A stretch of DNA of 16,863 nt from Actinomycetota bacterium. Its GTDB lineage: Bacteria > Actinomycetota > Acidimicrobiia > Acidimicrobiales > JACDEA01. Below, piece after piece: positions 1 through 8,272 of the stretch. The stretch is taken from contig JACDEA010000009.1 of NCBI GenBank assembly GCA_013816725.1, forward strand, positions 1 to 16,863, given 5' to 3'. The notes under the pieces are model-generated. The model did not search any database. It saw only the letters and a list, made by a program, of their open reading frames with translations, and had not been told where the DNA came from. How positions within the stretch are numbered: position 1 is the first letter of the stretch; every line of letters starts with the position of its first letter. A program made the position numbers and the translations under genes.

Positions 1-555
1 ACCGTGGCCGCAACCCACATCAGCCACAGTCGCGCCGGCTTCGAGCTTCTCGACGACGCCGTCGAGCGCAGGCAGCCACGACGCGACCAGCTCGGTGTTG
101 TAGCCGGGCCGGAAGAACCGCTCCACACCTTCGAACAGGTCGTGCGAGTGGTCGGCCCAACCCACGCCCCCACCGGTCCTGAATGCCTCGGTGACCTTGG
201 GCAGGTCGGTGAACACCGAGCAGGTGAGCTGCCACGCCCCGCCCACGAACATCGGGCTGTCCTCGTCGGCCATCGCCGCGGCCACGAGGTCGCCGATGCT
301 GAACGTGCCGGTGGCCTCGTCGTAATCGACATAGGCGGCCGCCGTCTCGGCCGCCAGCCACTCCCGCACGTACCGCTCGTCGCAGTTACTGCGCTCGGCG
401 ACCTGCGCGGGGGTGAGTGGGCCGGCACCGGCCATTGCCTTCCAAATGCCGAGCTGGTCGCCGATGCGGTGCAGCGCTACGCCTTCCGCCGCCCCCAGTT
501 CGGTGACGACCTTCCCCATGAATTGTTCGATCGCTGCTTCGTCGATCACGCTCAT
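1..555 (-). CDS. Winged-helix class I SAM-dependent methyltransferase, C-terminus cut by window edge
   Basis: An open frame of 185 codons runs from an ATG at 555 to the left edge with no stop, so the 3' part is missing. An AGGGAG ribosome binding site lies six bases before the ATG. Residues about 20-85 look like the N-terminal winged-helix/dimerisation domain of this family (GDQLGIWKAMAGAGPLT followed by a CDERYVREWLAAE recognition-type helix). The visible part ends in DVGCGHG (179-185), which is motif I of Rossmann methyltransferases and binds S-adenosylmethionine. The layout matches the mycobacterial Rv2258c-like family, which is annotated as methyltransferase but whose substrate is not known. 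It lies 72 bases downstream of the cyclase/ATPase gene on the same strand, so co-transcription is possible. Family call is firm; the substrate cannot be told. Confidence 0.85.
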   Translation of the reverse strand, partial: MSVIDEAAIEQFMGKVVTELGAAEGVALHRIGDQLGIWKAMAGAGPLTPAQVAERSNCDERYVREWLAAETAAAYVDYDEATGTFSIGDLVAAAMADEDSPMFVGGAWQLTCSVFTDLPKVTEAFRTGGGVGWADHSHDLFEGVERFFRPGYNTELVASWLPALDGVVEKLEAGATVADVGCGHG

Positions 556-561
556 TGCTCT

Positions 562-601
562 CTCCCTTGTTTGGGGACGCCCGTCCCCTTCTACAAGGAA
601 G
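562..601 (-). promoter_or_regulatory. Two-tier hairpin covering the methyltransferase ribosome binding site
   Basis: Read on the minus strand, 601-593 (CTTCCTTGT) pairs with 570-562 (ACAAGGGAG) in a 9-bp outer stem with one G-U pair. Inside it, 588-583 (GGGGAC) pairs with 578-573 (GTCCCC) around a GGGC tetraloop, separated from the outer stem by a small internal loop (AGAA opposite AA). The 3' arm of the outer stem contains the AGGGAG ribosome binding site of the methyltransferase, so folding would hide it. There is no U-run after the stem, which argues against a simple intrinsic terminator of the upstream cyclase gene. Pairing is seen directly; a regulatory role is inferred. Confidence 0.5.
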
Positions 602-627
602 GCGCCAGAGCGCAGCCAGATTGTGAT

Positions 628-3600
628 CTAGCGGGGCGTGTCTTCGGTCACGTGCCAAGAGGTCGGCGACGGCGGGGTGTAAGAGCAGAACGTGCCGGTG
701 CGGACCGACGCCCGCAGGTGCCGGCCCAGCTCCGGGTGCTGCGAGCCGATCTTGTCGATGGCGTCGCGGAGCCGAGCGGCGACGGCCTTGCGGGCCCGCT
801 CGGCCGGGTCGCCCAACGTGCGGCTGCGGCCGCCCAGGCCGAGGGCTGCGGCCAGCTCATGGGCCAGCGCGTCGCGTTCGGCCCGCACGAGGCTGATCCG
901 GTCCAGGTCATTGTCGGTCTCGGCGGTGGCCAGGTCGGCGTCCAACTCGGCCAGCCGCGCTCGAAACTCGGCCCGGGCCCGGTCGTCGAGCACCGCATCG
1001 GCCCCGCTGACCGCCACCTCGCCGCTCGTCATCAGGTCGGCCGCCGCCACCTCTCTGCAGGGGGCCGCGAGCAACACAGCCAGGTCGCGCAGGCCCTTGC
1101 TGGCGCGGATCGAGACCGTGGTGCCGTCGAAGCGCGCCACCCAACTGCTGCCTTCGCGCCGCATCTCGTTGTGGACCGCCGTGATCCGCCCACCCGACCG
1201 CATGGCCACCCGGGTGCGATCGGCCCAGATTGTGGCGCCTAGTCGGTCATAGGCCGCCAGCGCGTCGGCGAAGTTGCGCTCGGCGGCGTCCGCCCGGCCC
1301 AGCGCGTGGTTGATGACCCCGAGATAGTGCGACACGCTGCCGTAGAAGTTCACCGCGCCGGCTACGACAATGCAGCGATCACCGTACGGCTCGAGTTCGG
1401 CTCCCAGCAGCTCGAGCGCGTCGGTGGCGCCGACGGCGGCGGCCGCTTCGGTGACGACGGCGACCTGGTACAGCCAGCCGTAGTTGCGGTACCGCCGCTC
1501 GACGAGTCGCAGGTCGACCTTGGCGAAGGCGCCGGCCGCCCGGACCAGGTCGCCCTCGTCGGCGAAGCCGAGGCACGTGGTGGCTTCGATCATCTCGCCG
1601 TACGCCTTGTTGAAGGTGTACGCCTTCCTGGCCGGCGCGACGCTCTCCGATCGGCGATGTTGCAGCGATCGCAGCGTGAAGACTTGCGCGGCGGCGACGT
1701 TGGTGTGGTCGGGCTCACCGTGGCGCTGTGCGATGGCCTCGGCCGCGGCCAGCGCCGCTTCTGCCGCGGGAATGTCGCCGCGGATCAGGGCGAGCGTCGC
1801 CCGTCGTGTCGCAGCGAAGTACTCGAAGCGAGGGTTGTTCAACTCGTCGGCGAGAGCGACGAACTCCTCGAGACGCGACAGCGCGTCGCGGTGCGATGTC
1901 TCGAGTAGGGCGACGCTCTGGAGGAGCACCGCCTCCGCCGTCTGTTCGCGGTCGCCAATCGAGGTGGCCACCTTTTGCAACTCGGTGGCGATCTCCAGGC
2001 GTTCGGCCTCTTTGCCGGTGAACCACAGGGTGTCGTGCTGCGCGGCCAACGCCTCGGCCAGCACGGTGTCGTCGCCGAGGCGACGAGCGATCGCCACCGC
2101 TTCGGATGCCAGCTCGCCGCCACCGGCGGATTGCGCCTCACGCAGCCACGTGTGGTACTGCTCCTTGGCGAAGGCGGCGAGCACGCGCACACGCAGCGCC
2201 GTGTCGTCGGTGCCCAAGACGTCCCGCGCTTCTGAGAGAAGGCGGAGGCGCTCGTTGTCTTCGGCCCCGGAGACGCCGCCGAGCCGGTGGAGGGCGATCG
2301 CTGCTCTCGCGAAAACGTCGCTCTCCCCGGTGCGGCGGGCCAGTTCGATGGCCCGGGCGACGTCGGCCTGCGCGCCCACGCGGTCGCCCGCCCGCCAGCG
2401 AGCGCCGGCCAGGTCGAGCAGGACCGCGGCGCGCGCCCCCTCGGTCGGATGAGGCCCGAGGCCGAGGACCTCGAGCGCCCGCTCGAAGTGGCCCACGGCT
2501 TCGGCATAGGCGAACGCGCTGGCGGCATCGTGCCCCGCGAGGCGCGCGAACTTCACGGCTTGGTCGGTCTCGCCGGTGAGGGCGGCGAGGTAGAAGTGAT
2601 TGGCCAGTTCGGCCGCCGCCACCTCGGCACCCTCCAGGTGGCGCGCTGCCAGCGCGTTGGCCACCTGGAGGTGAAGGCCGGCCCGTGCGATGGTGCCCTG
2701 CCCTTCGTACAGCACTTCACGGAACAAGGCATGCGAGAACCGGTAGTGACCCATGCCGGTCTCTCGCGCCGCACCGGCCAGCAGCGCGGGCTCAAGTGCT
2801 TCGACCACCGCGACGGCGGGCACACCGGCAGCACGGGCCACTATGTCGACGGCGAACTCCTCACCGATGACGGCGCCGAGGGTGAGAAGCTCGATGCACC
2901 GTTGCGGCAGCCGCACCATGCGCCGCTCGATGACTTCGCGTACCCCCTGAGGCACGCCGACCGAAACCTCAGTGCGGTCGAGCGCGTTCTGGGACGCGAG
3001 GAGTCGCGTGACCTCGGCGACGAACAGCGGATTTCCACCGGTCTGCTGGTGGACCGCGGTGGCCAACTCGATGCGAAGCTCAGTGCCCGCGGTCTTGGCC
3101 ATGAGACGGGCGACATCGGCGCCGTCCAGCCCCCCGACCGGAAGCAGCTGCCCGCGCCGCGACGCGTCGTGGAGCAAGGCCGCAAGGGGATGGTCGGGCC
3201 CGACGTCGGTGTCGCGATAGGTGCCGACAATCGCCACCGGGTGGGTGGCGAGCTGGCCGGCCACGAACGTGAGCAGGCGCATGGAGGACTCGTCGGCCCA
3301 ATGGAGGTCGTCGATCACGACGACGACGGGTTGGCGTGCTGCGGCGCGCCACAAGAACGACGCCACCGCGTCGAACAGCCGGAAGCGGGCTTGTTCGGGC
3401 TCCAGCTCGTGGGGCACCGGCGCCGCCGGCAGCCGAGCGGCCAGGTCGGGGACGAGCCGCTTCAGCTCCGGGCCGTCGGTGCCGGCGTCCACCGCCAGTT
3501 CGTCGTCGGACCGTGTCGCCGCGTACGCGCGCAACACCTGGATCCAGGGCCAGAAAGCCGGGGCGCCCTCGCCTTCCCAGCACGATCCCCACAACACGAG

Positions 3601-4302
3601 GGCCCCGTTGTTTTCCGCGGTCGTCACCGCCGCGGTCGCCAGCGTGGTCTTCCCGATCCCGGGCTCGCCGGCGAGCAGCACGAGCCGGCCCTTGCCAGCG
3701 AGCGCGTCACCCATCGCTCGGTCGAGGACGGCGCGCTCGGCGTCGCGCCCGATCAGTGCCGGCGCCGCGCTGGTCGTGGCCGGTGGCGGTTCGGGACCGT
3801 CGGCAGCCTGCCGCCACAAGACGTCGTGCAACAACCAGGTGCCGTCGAGCCCCTTCAGCGGGACCCGCGCCCGCTCGCGGAACGTCACGCCGGCGGCCCC
3901 GGCCAGCTGGCGCACGAGGTCGGATACGACGATCTCGCCGCCGCGAGCTTGGCTCATGATGCGCGCCGCGGCGACGACAGCGGCGCCGTGGATGTCGCCG
4001 CGTTCGTGGAGCACCTCGCCGCAGTGAACGCCCACCCGCACCCGTAGCTCGTCGGCCGAGGACTGGATGGCGATCGCGCCCTCGATGGCCCGCCGGGTCG
4101 ATGTGAACGTCGCCAGGAACCCGTCGCCCATCGTCTTGATCTCGTGACCACCGTGGGCGGCCAGCGCCTCGCGCACGGCGGCCTCGTGGGCGCGCATCAA
4201 CTCGCGGGCCTTGGTATCGCCCAGCCTCGATTGCAGGTCGGTCGACCCTTCGACGTCGGTGACGAGCACCGTGATGGGTGCGTCCGACGGCGTCTGGTCC
4301 AC
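628..4302 (-). CDS. Class III nucleotidyl cyclase domain fused to AAA ATPase and helical-repeat regulator
   Basis: A 1224-residue protein starting at GTG 4302. Residues about 10-163 are a class III adenylate/guanylate cyclase domain: metal-binding Asp in TDVEGST (D16) and KTMGDGF (D60), with K56 in the purine-recognition position. The motif normally written VNxAAR reads VVAAAR here (109-114), so the transition-state Asn is Val although the Arg (R114) remains. Residues about 182-430 are an AAA_16/STAND-type ATPase with Walker A GEPGIGKTT (212-220) and Walker B VVVVIDDLHWAD (326-337). About 440-1040 is Ala/Leu/Glu-rich helical sequence suggestive of TPR repeats. The last ~170 residues (from GSSWVARFDG to RTGTFCSY) form the C-terminal domain often seen on such actinobacterial proteins. 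It probably acts in the cytoplasm as a signalling or regulatory ATPase; no LuxR DNA-binding helix is visible. Signal and output are unknown. Confidence 0.85.
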   Translation of the reverse strand: MDQTPSDAPITVLVTDVEGSTDLQSRLGDTKARELMRAHEAAVREALAAHGGHEIKTMGDGFLATFTSTRRAIEGAIAIQSSADELRVRVGVHCGEVLHERGDIHGAAVVAAARIMSQARGGEIVVSDLVRQLAGAAGVTFRERARVPLKGLDGTWLLHDVLWRQAADGPEPPPATTSAAPALIGRDAERAVLDRAMGDALAGKGRLVLLAGEPGIGKTTLATAAVTTAENNGALVLWGSCWEGEGAPAFWPWIQVLRAYAATRSDDELAVDAGTDGPELKRLVPDLAARLPAAPVPHELEPEQARFRLFDAVASFLWRAAARQPVVVVIDDLHWADESSMRLLTFVAGQLATHPVAIVGTYRDTDVGPDHPLAALLHDASRRGQLLPVGGLDGADVARLMAKTAGTELRIELATAVHQQTGGNPLFVAEVTRLLASQNALDRTEVSVGVPQGVREVIERRMVRLPQRCIELLTLGAVIGEEFAVDIVARAAGVPAVAVVEALEPALLAGAARETGMGHYRFSHALFREVLYEGQGTIARAGLHLQVANALAARHLEGAEVAAAELANHFYLAALTGETDQAVKFARLAGHDAASAFAYAEAVGHFERALEVLGLGPHPTEGARAAVLLDLAGARWRAGDRVGAQADVARAIELARRTGESDVFARAAIALHRLGGVSGAEDNERLRLLSEARDVLGTDDTALRVRVLAAFAKEQYHTWLREAQSAGGGELASEAVAIARRLGDDTVLAEALAAQHDTLWFTGKEAERLEIATELQKVATSIGDREQTAEAVLLQSVALLETSHRDALSRLEEFVALADELNNPRFEYFAATRRATLALIRGDIPAAEAALAAAEAIAQRHGEPDHTNVAAAQVFTLRSLQHRRSESVAPARKAYTFNKAYGEMIEATTCLGFADEGDLVRAAGAFAKVDLRLVERRYRNYGWLYQVAVVTEAAAAVGATDALELLGAELEPYGDRCIVVAGAVNFYGSVSHYLGVINHALGRADAAERNFADALAAYDRLGATIWADRTRVAMRSGGRITAVHNEMRREGSSWVARFDGTTVSIRASKGLRDLAVLLAAPCREVAAADLMTSGEVAVSGADAVLDDRARAEFRARLAELDADLATAETDNDLDRISLVRAERDALAHELAAALGLGGRSRTLGDPAERARKAVAARLRDAIDKIGSQHPELGRHLRASVRTGTFCSYTPPSPTSWHVTEDTPR
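2628..2673. repeat. Imperfect inverted repeat with nested stem inside the cyclase/ATPase gene
   Basis: Left arm 2628-2641 and right arm 2661-2673 pair over 13 bp with one bulged C (2632). Inside, CGCGCT (2642-2647) pairs with AGCGCG (2651-2656) around a 3-base loop, leaving TTGG unpaired at 2657-2660. The arms encode the similar peptides HLQV and RHLEG of the helical region, so coding constraint explains part of the symmetry. Confidence 0.6.
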
Positions 4303-4308
4303 GACGCA

Positions 4309-4314
4309 ACGTTA
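4309..4314 (-). promoter_or_regulatory. Candidate -10 box for a leaderless cyclase/ATPase transcript
   Basis: On the minus strand TAACGT (TANNNT form) ends six bases before the GTG at 4302 (TAACGT-TGCGTC-GTG). No Shine-Dalgarno sequence is present in that gap, which fits a transcript that begins at or next to the start codon. No convincing -35 hexamer is seen at the expected distance. Confidence 0.45.
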
Positions 4315-4340
4315 TGGGACGGCGCGTGGTGCCGACCCGA

Positions 4341-4368
4341 TTGCGGCGGCGGCGACGACCACTACGCT
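4341..4368 (+). promoter_or_regulatory. Candidate promoter of the icd-mdh operon, leaderless type
   Basis: TTGCGG (4341-4346), a 16-bp spacer and TACGCT (4363-4368) resemble a housekeeping sigma promoter. The -10 box ends six bases before the icd ATG at 4375 and the gap (CCGCCT) has no ribosome binding site, as expected of leaderless mRNAs common in Actinobacteria. It shares the 72-base divergent region with the cyclase gene. Confidence 0.55.
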
Positions 4369-4374
4369 CCGCCT

Positions 4375-5576
<1,202 letters not shown>

Positions 5577-5577
<1 letters not shown>

Positions 5578-6566
5578 TGGCGCCGCGCAAGCCGATCCAG
5601 GTCACCGTCACCGGCGCGGCGGGCAACATCGGATACGCGCTGCTCTTCCGGATCGCCTCCGGGCAGGTCTTCGGGCCCAAGCAGCGCGTCGTACTGCGCC
5701 TGCTGGAGATCGAGCCCGCGCTGCCGGCGCTCGGGGGCGTCGTCATGGAACTCGACGACTGCGCCTTTCCGCTGCTCGCCGGCATCGAAGCGACGTCCGA
5801 CCTCAAGACCGCGTTCACCGGTGCCAACTGGGCGCTCCTCGTCGGGTCGGTTCCCCGCAAGGAGGGAATGGAGCGCAGCGACCTCCTCAACATCAACGGC
5901 GGGATCTTCAAGGATCAAGGCCGGGCCATCAACGACAACGCCGCGGCCAACGTCCGCATCCTCGTGGTCGGCAACCCGTGCAACACCAACTGCCGCATCG
6001 CCCGGGCCAATGCACCCGACGTTCCCGCCGAGCGGTTCTTTGCGATGACCCGCCTCGACCAGAACCGGGCGACGACGCTCTTGGCCAAGCGGGCCGGCGT
6101 GCCGGTGACCGACGTCAAGAACGTCGCCATCTGGGGCAACCACTCATCGACGATGTACGCCGACGCGGCCAACGCCACCATCGGCGGCAGGGGCGCCTAC
6201 GACACGATCGCCGACACCGCGTGGTTGCAGGGGGAGTTCCTCACCACGATCCAGCAGCGGGGCGCCGCCATCATCAAGGCCCGGGGCCAGTCGTCGGCCG
6301 GATCGGCGGCCAACGCCGCGGTCGACTCGGTCGTCAGCGTCCTCAACGCCACCGCCGAGGGCGACTGCGCGTCACTCGCGGTCGTGAGCCGGGGTGAATA
6401 CGGCATCCCCGAAGGGCTCCAGTTCGGCTTCCCGGTCGCCGCCGACGGCAAGGGCGGCTGGGCGGTCAGGGAGGGCTTCGAACTCGACGCCTTCGCCCGC
6501 GACAAGATCCGCGTCACCACCGAAGAACTTCAGGCCGAAGCGGCCGAGGTCGACAGCCTGCTCTAA
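5577..6566 (+). CDS. mdh: Malate dehydrogenase, NAD-dependent
   Basis: A 329-residue cytoplasmic enzyme that interconverts malate and oxaloacetate. The ATG overlaps the icd TAA by one base (TAATG), with a GGAG sequence inside the end of icd, so this start is chosen over the longer open frame beginning at 5538. Visible features are the nucleotide-binding loop TGAAGNIGYALLFR (12-25), an acidic residue after the second strand (LLEIEPAL) as in NAD enzymes, the mobile-loop arginines in VPRKEGMERSD, the TRLDQNRA segment and the catalytic His in IWGNHSSTMYAD. Length and motifs match the cytosolic-type MDH group (about 325-330 residues) found in many Actinobacteria. Its end is four bases from the end of the convergent small gene, leaving no room for a classical terminator between them. 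Confidence 0.97.
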
Positions 6567-6570
6567 GCGG

Positions 6571-6789
6571 CTACACCCGGATGGTGAGGTGGACTTCGAC
6601 GCCGGCCCGCTGGAGGTAGGCCAACTTCTTCTCGATCGCCTGTTTCCAGGCGGCCAGGTCCTGTTCGAAGTGGGCTCGGTCGCCTTCCTCGAAGGCGTGT
6701 TCGAGCTCATCGAACGCAGCGTCCTCGGCATCGAGAAGATTCCGATACCGAGTGAAGAAGTGGTCGTCCAGCACCTCGGCCAGCGTCAC
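6571..6789 (-). CDS. Small acidic helical protein of unknown function
   Basis: A 72-residue protein beginning MTLAEVLDDHFFTRYR. The GTG at 6789 is chosen because AGGGGG lies seven bases upstream; the longer frame to 6831 adds a Pro/His-rich tail unlike the rest. The sequence is almost entirely predicted helix and strongly acidic in the middle (DAEDAAFDELEHAFEEGD), ending in a short possible strand (GVEVHLTIRV). No membrane segment, signal peptide or metal-binding cysteines are present. I do not recognise the family. It runs convergent to mdh with a four-base gap and lies downstream of the lipoprotein gene on the same strand. It is probably a real cytoplasmic protein given its ribosome binding site and codon use. 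Confidence 0.65.
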   Translation of the reverse strand: MTLAEVLDDHFFTRYRNLLDAEDAAFDELEHAFEEGDRAHFEQDLAAWKQAIEKKLAYLQRAGVEVHLTIRV

Positions 6790-6831
6790 GGGCAAACCCC
6801 CTGTGCAATGGGTTGGGTGGGCAGGGGCCAC

Positions 6832-6837
6832 ACCCTA
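6832..6837 (-). promoter_or_regulatory. Weak candidate -10 box for the small acidic protein gene
   Basis: TAGGGT on the minus strand fits TANNNT and lies 42 bases before the GTG at 6789. GTGAAC at 6855-6860 sits 17 bases upstream as a poor -35 match, inside the adjacent hairpin. Support is positional only. Confidence 0.25.
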
Positions 6838-6848
6838 GTGCTGCGGCG

Positions 6849-6867
6849 CTCGCCGTTCACCGGCGAG
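6849..6867 (-). terminator. Possible terminator hairpin after the lipoprotein gene
   Basis: CTCGCCG (6849-6855) and CGGCGAG (6861-6867) form a perfect 7-bp GC-rich stem with a 5-base loop, beginning directly after the TGA of the lipoprotein gene. No T-run follows, so it may be a weak or Rho-assisted terminator, or an mRNA-stabilising 3' hairpin. Confidence 0.4.
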
Positions 6868-7347
6868 TCAGAGGACGCAGTTGTCCATGCGGTTGGCCCG
6901 GGCAAAGCGGGCGATTCGACGCACCGGGCCGTTGCCCGTGGCTGCGATCGACGAGTACACCGCGGCCCGCTCGGTGCGCACCGCGGCGGCGTACCGGCGA
7001 CCGATACCGGTGAAGTTCGCCCACTCCTCCAGCCAGGCCGCCACCCCGCCTTGGTCTTGACGCCGCACCGGCAGATTTCCGAGCTGGTCGGCGACGTGGT
7101 CGAGCCCGTCGGCCACCTTCTCGATCTTCGCCGCGGTTACACCGCGGTCGTTTTTGGGCGTGTTGCCCATGACATCGCTCTGGCGTCGCTCGGCACGCAG
7201 GGCGGGAAGTTGGCGGCCGCAGAGCGCGTTGGCGCGGGCGACGAAGGCCTTGTCGCCGATGGTGGGTGACGGCCGTCGGTCGCACGCGACCAACGGCAGC
7301 GCGAGCAGTAGGCAGGACGCCGCGGCGCGGCTGAGGGCGGGATTCAC
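6868..7347 (-). CDS. Putative lipoprotein of unknown function
   Basis: A 159-residue protein starting at GTG 7347. The N-terminus has a basic residue, a hydrophobic run (ASCLLLALPLVAC, 10-22) and a lipobox LVAC with the lipid-attachment Cys at 22, so it should be exported and anchored to the outer face of the membrane. The mature part is mainly helical, with a K/D/R-rich stretch (KNDRGVTAAKIEKVADGLDHVADQL), two further Cys residues (43 and 157) and no recognised catalytic motif. The start codon is only 17 bases from the ATG of the divergent anchored protein gene, so the two probably share a control region. No Shine-Dalgarno sequence is seen; a CATCGT six bases upstream is a one-mismatch -10-like box. 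The two outer Cys residues might form a disulfide. Confidence 0.75.
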   Translation of the reverse strand: MNPALSRAAASCLLLALPLVACDRRPSPTIGDKAFVARANALCGRQLPALRAERRQSDVMGNTPKNDRGVTAAKIEKVADGLDHVADQLGNLPVRRQDQGGVAAWLEEWANFTGIGRRYAAAVRTERAAVYSSIAATGNGPVRRIARFARANRMDNCVL

Positions 7348-7352
7348 GGGCC

Positions 7353-7358
7353 TACGAT
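7353..7358 (+). promoter_or_regulatory. Candidate -10 box for the anchored Thr-rich protein gene, leaderless type
   Basis: TACGAT ends exactly six bases before the ATG at 7365 (TACGAT-GCCACG-ATG) with no ribosome binding site. The -35 region would lie inside the first codons of the divergent lipoprotein gene; no good -35 hexamer is visible. Confidence 0.45.
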
Positions 7359-7364
7359 GCCACG

Positions 7365-8261
7365 ATGAACCTCGAACGCCCGGAGTTCGTCCGCGCCCTG
7401 ATGGCGGCCGCCGGCCTCGTCCTGGTTGTCGGCCTGATCGGCGCCTTCACGGTGGATTCCGGCGACACCCGGCTGGCCGCCGATCGCAAGACCGACCGCT
7501 CCGCGGGCGAGACCACGATCACGACGACGGGCGACGCTGGCGCCACCACGCTCACGACCGGGGCGGCGGGCCCGACTACCAGCGCGGCGCCGCCAACCAC
7601 GAAAGCCCTCTCGGCCACCACCGCCCCCGGCACCGCCGCCGTTCCCACGCCCGGCGCGGCGAAGGCCCCGGCGCCGGGCACGTACACCTACAAGATCGCC
7701 GGCACCGCGGACCCGTCGTCCAATGGCGACCGCGACGCCAAGGTGGAGGCCCTCCCCGATCAGGGAGGGGCTGTCGGCCGACGCGAGACGTACCAGGACG
7801 GGTCGGGGAACACGCTGGCGAACGAAGAGGCATGGTCGGCCGATGCGATGCGCGTCTCCTCGTCGCGTATCGCCAGCCCTCAGGGGACCGTCGACTGCAC
7901 CTGGCAGCCGGCCCTCCTCGCCTTCCAATTTCCGCTCGACGTGGGCAAGACCTGGAAGACCGACAGCACGTGCACGACGACGGTGTCGGGTACGCAGGTG
8001 ACGATTCACCGCGTGGCGACGTCGAAGGTCACGGGCAAGAGCCTCGACAAGGTCGGCGACGTGTCGGTGCCGACGTGGGTTATCGAGTCGACGGGAACGA
8101 CCACCGTGCGAAGTGCGTTCTTCAACTCCGACGTCGCTGAGTCGGCCGTGCGCCACTTCGCCGCCGACCGGGGCTTGCTCACGTACGAGAAGGCGACCGG
8201 GACGACGAACGGCCGCAGCGGCGACGTGGAACGCACGCTGCGCAACGTCAACCCCAAGTAG
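7365..8261 (+). CDS. Membrane-anchored exported protein with Thr/Ala/Pro-rich linker
   Basis: A 298-residue protein with a short cytoplasmic start, one hydrophobic segment (about 11-30, uncleaved anchor or signal sequence), then a low-complexity linker of about 60 residues rich in Thr, Ala and Pro (48-104). This looks like a wall-spanning spacer and may be O-glycosylated. The folded domain begins at APGTYTYKIAGT (103-114) and continues through FQFPLDVGKTWKTD (187-200) to AVRHFAADRGLLTYEK (261-276). The order of a TYTYK strand, an FPL..GKTW strand and a late GLLTYE strand resembles DUF3108/lipocalin-like beta domains, which is only an impression. Cys 178 and 203 could form a disulfide. The gene is followed after 11 bases by the lipocalin-like gene on the same strand. 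Function unknown. Confidence 0.75.
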   Translation: MNLERPEFVRALMAAAGLVLVVGLIGAFTVDSGDTRLAADRKTDRSAGETTITTTGDAGATTLTTGAAGPTTSAAPPTTKALSATTAPGTAAVPTPGAAKAPAPGTYTYKIAGTADPSSNGDRDAKVEALPDQGGAVGRRETYQDGSGNTLANEEAWSADAMRVSSSRIASPQGTVDCTWQPALLAFQFPLDVGKTWKTDSTCTTTVSGTQVTIHRVATSKVTGKSLDKVGDVSVPTWVIESTGTTTVRSAFFNSDVAESAVRHFAADRGLLTYEKATGTTNGRSGDVERTLRNVNPK

Positions 8262-8272
8262 CGGTCATCGGC

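Noticed and set aside
4..1242. A 412-codon plus-strand open frame at the left edge
   Set aside because: It spans the methyltransferase, the intergenic hairpin and the end of the cyclase gene on the opposite strand, and reads as Arg/Gly/His-rich antisense sequence.
2287..4047. A 586-codon plus-strand open frame
   Set aside because: It is antisense to the cyclase/ATPase gene, its translation is His/Arg/Gly/Val-rich low-complexity text typical of GC-rich antisense frames, and it has no domain motif.
7500..7690. Repetitive-looking GC-rich stretch as a tandem repeat or CRISPR-like array
   Set aside because: It is the codon pattern of the Thr/Ala/Pro linker; there are no regularly spaced identical units.
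7344..8156. A 270-codon minus-strand open frame
   Set aside because: It is antisense to the Thr-rich anchored protein; the opposite strand has a signal-anchor, linker and well-formed domain.
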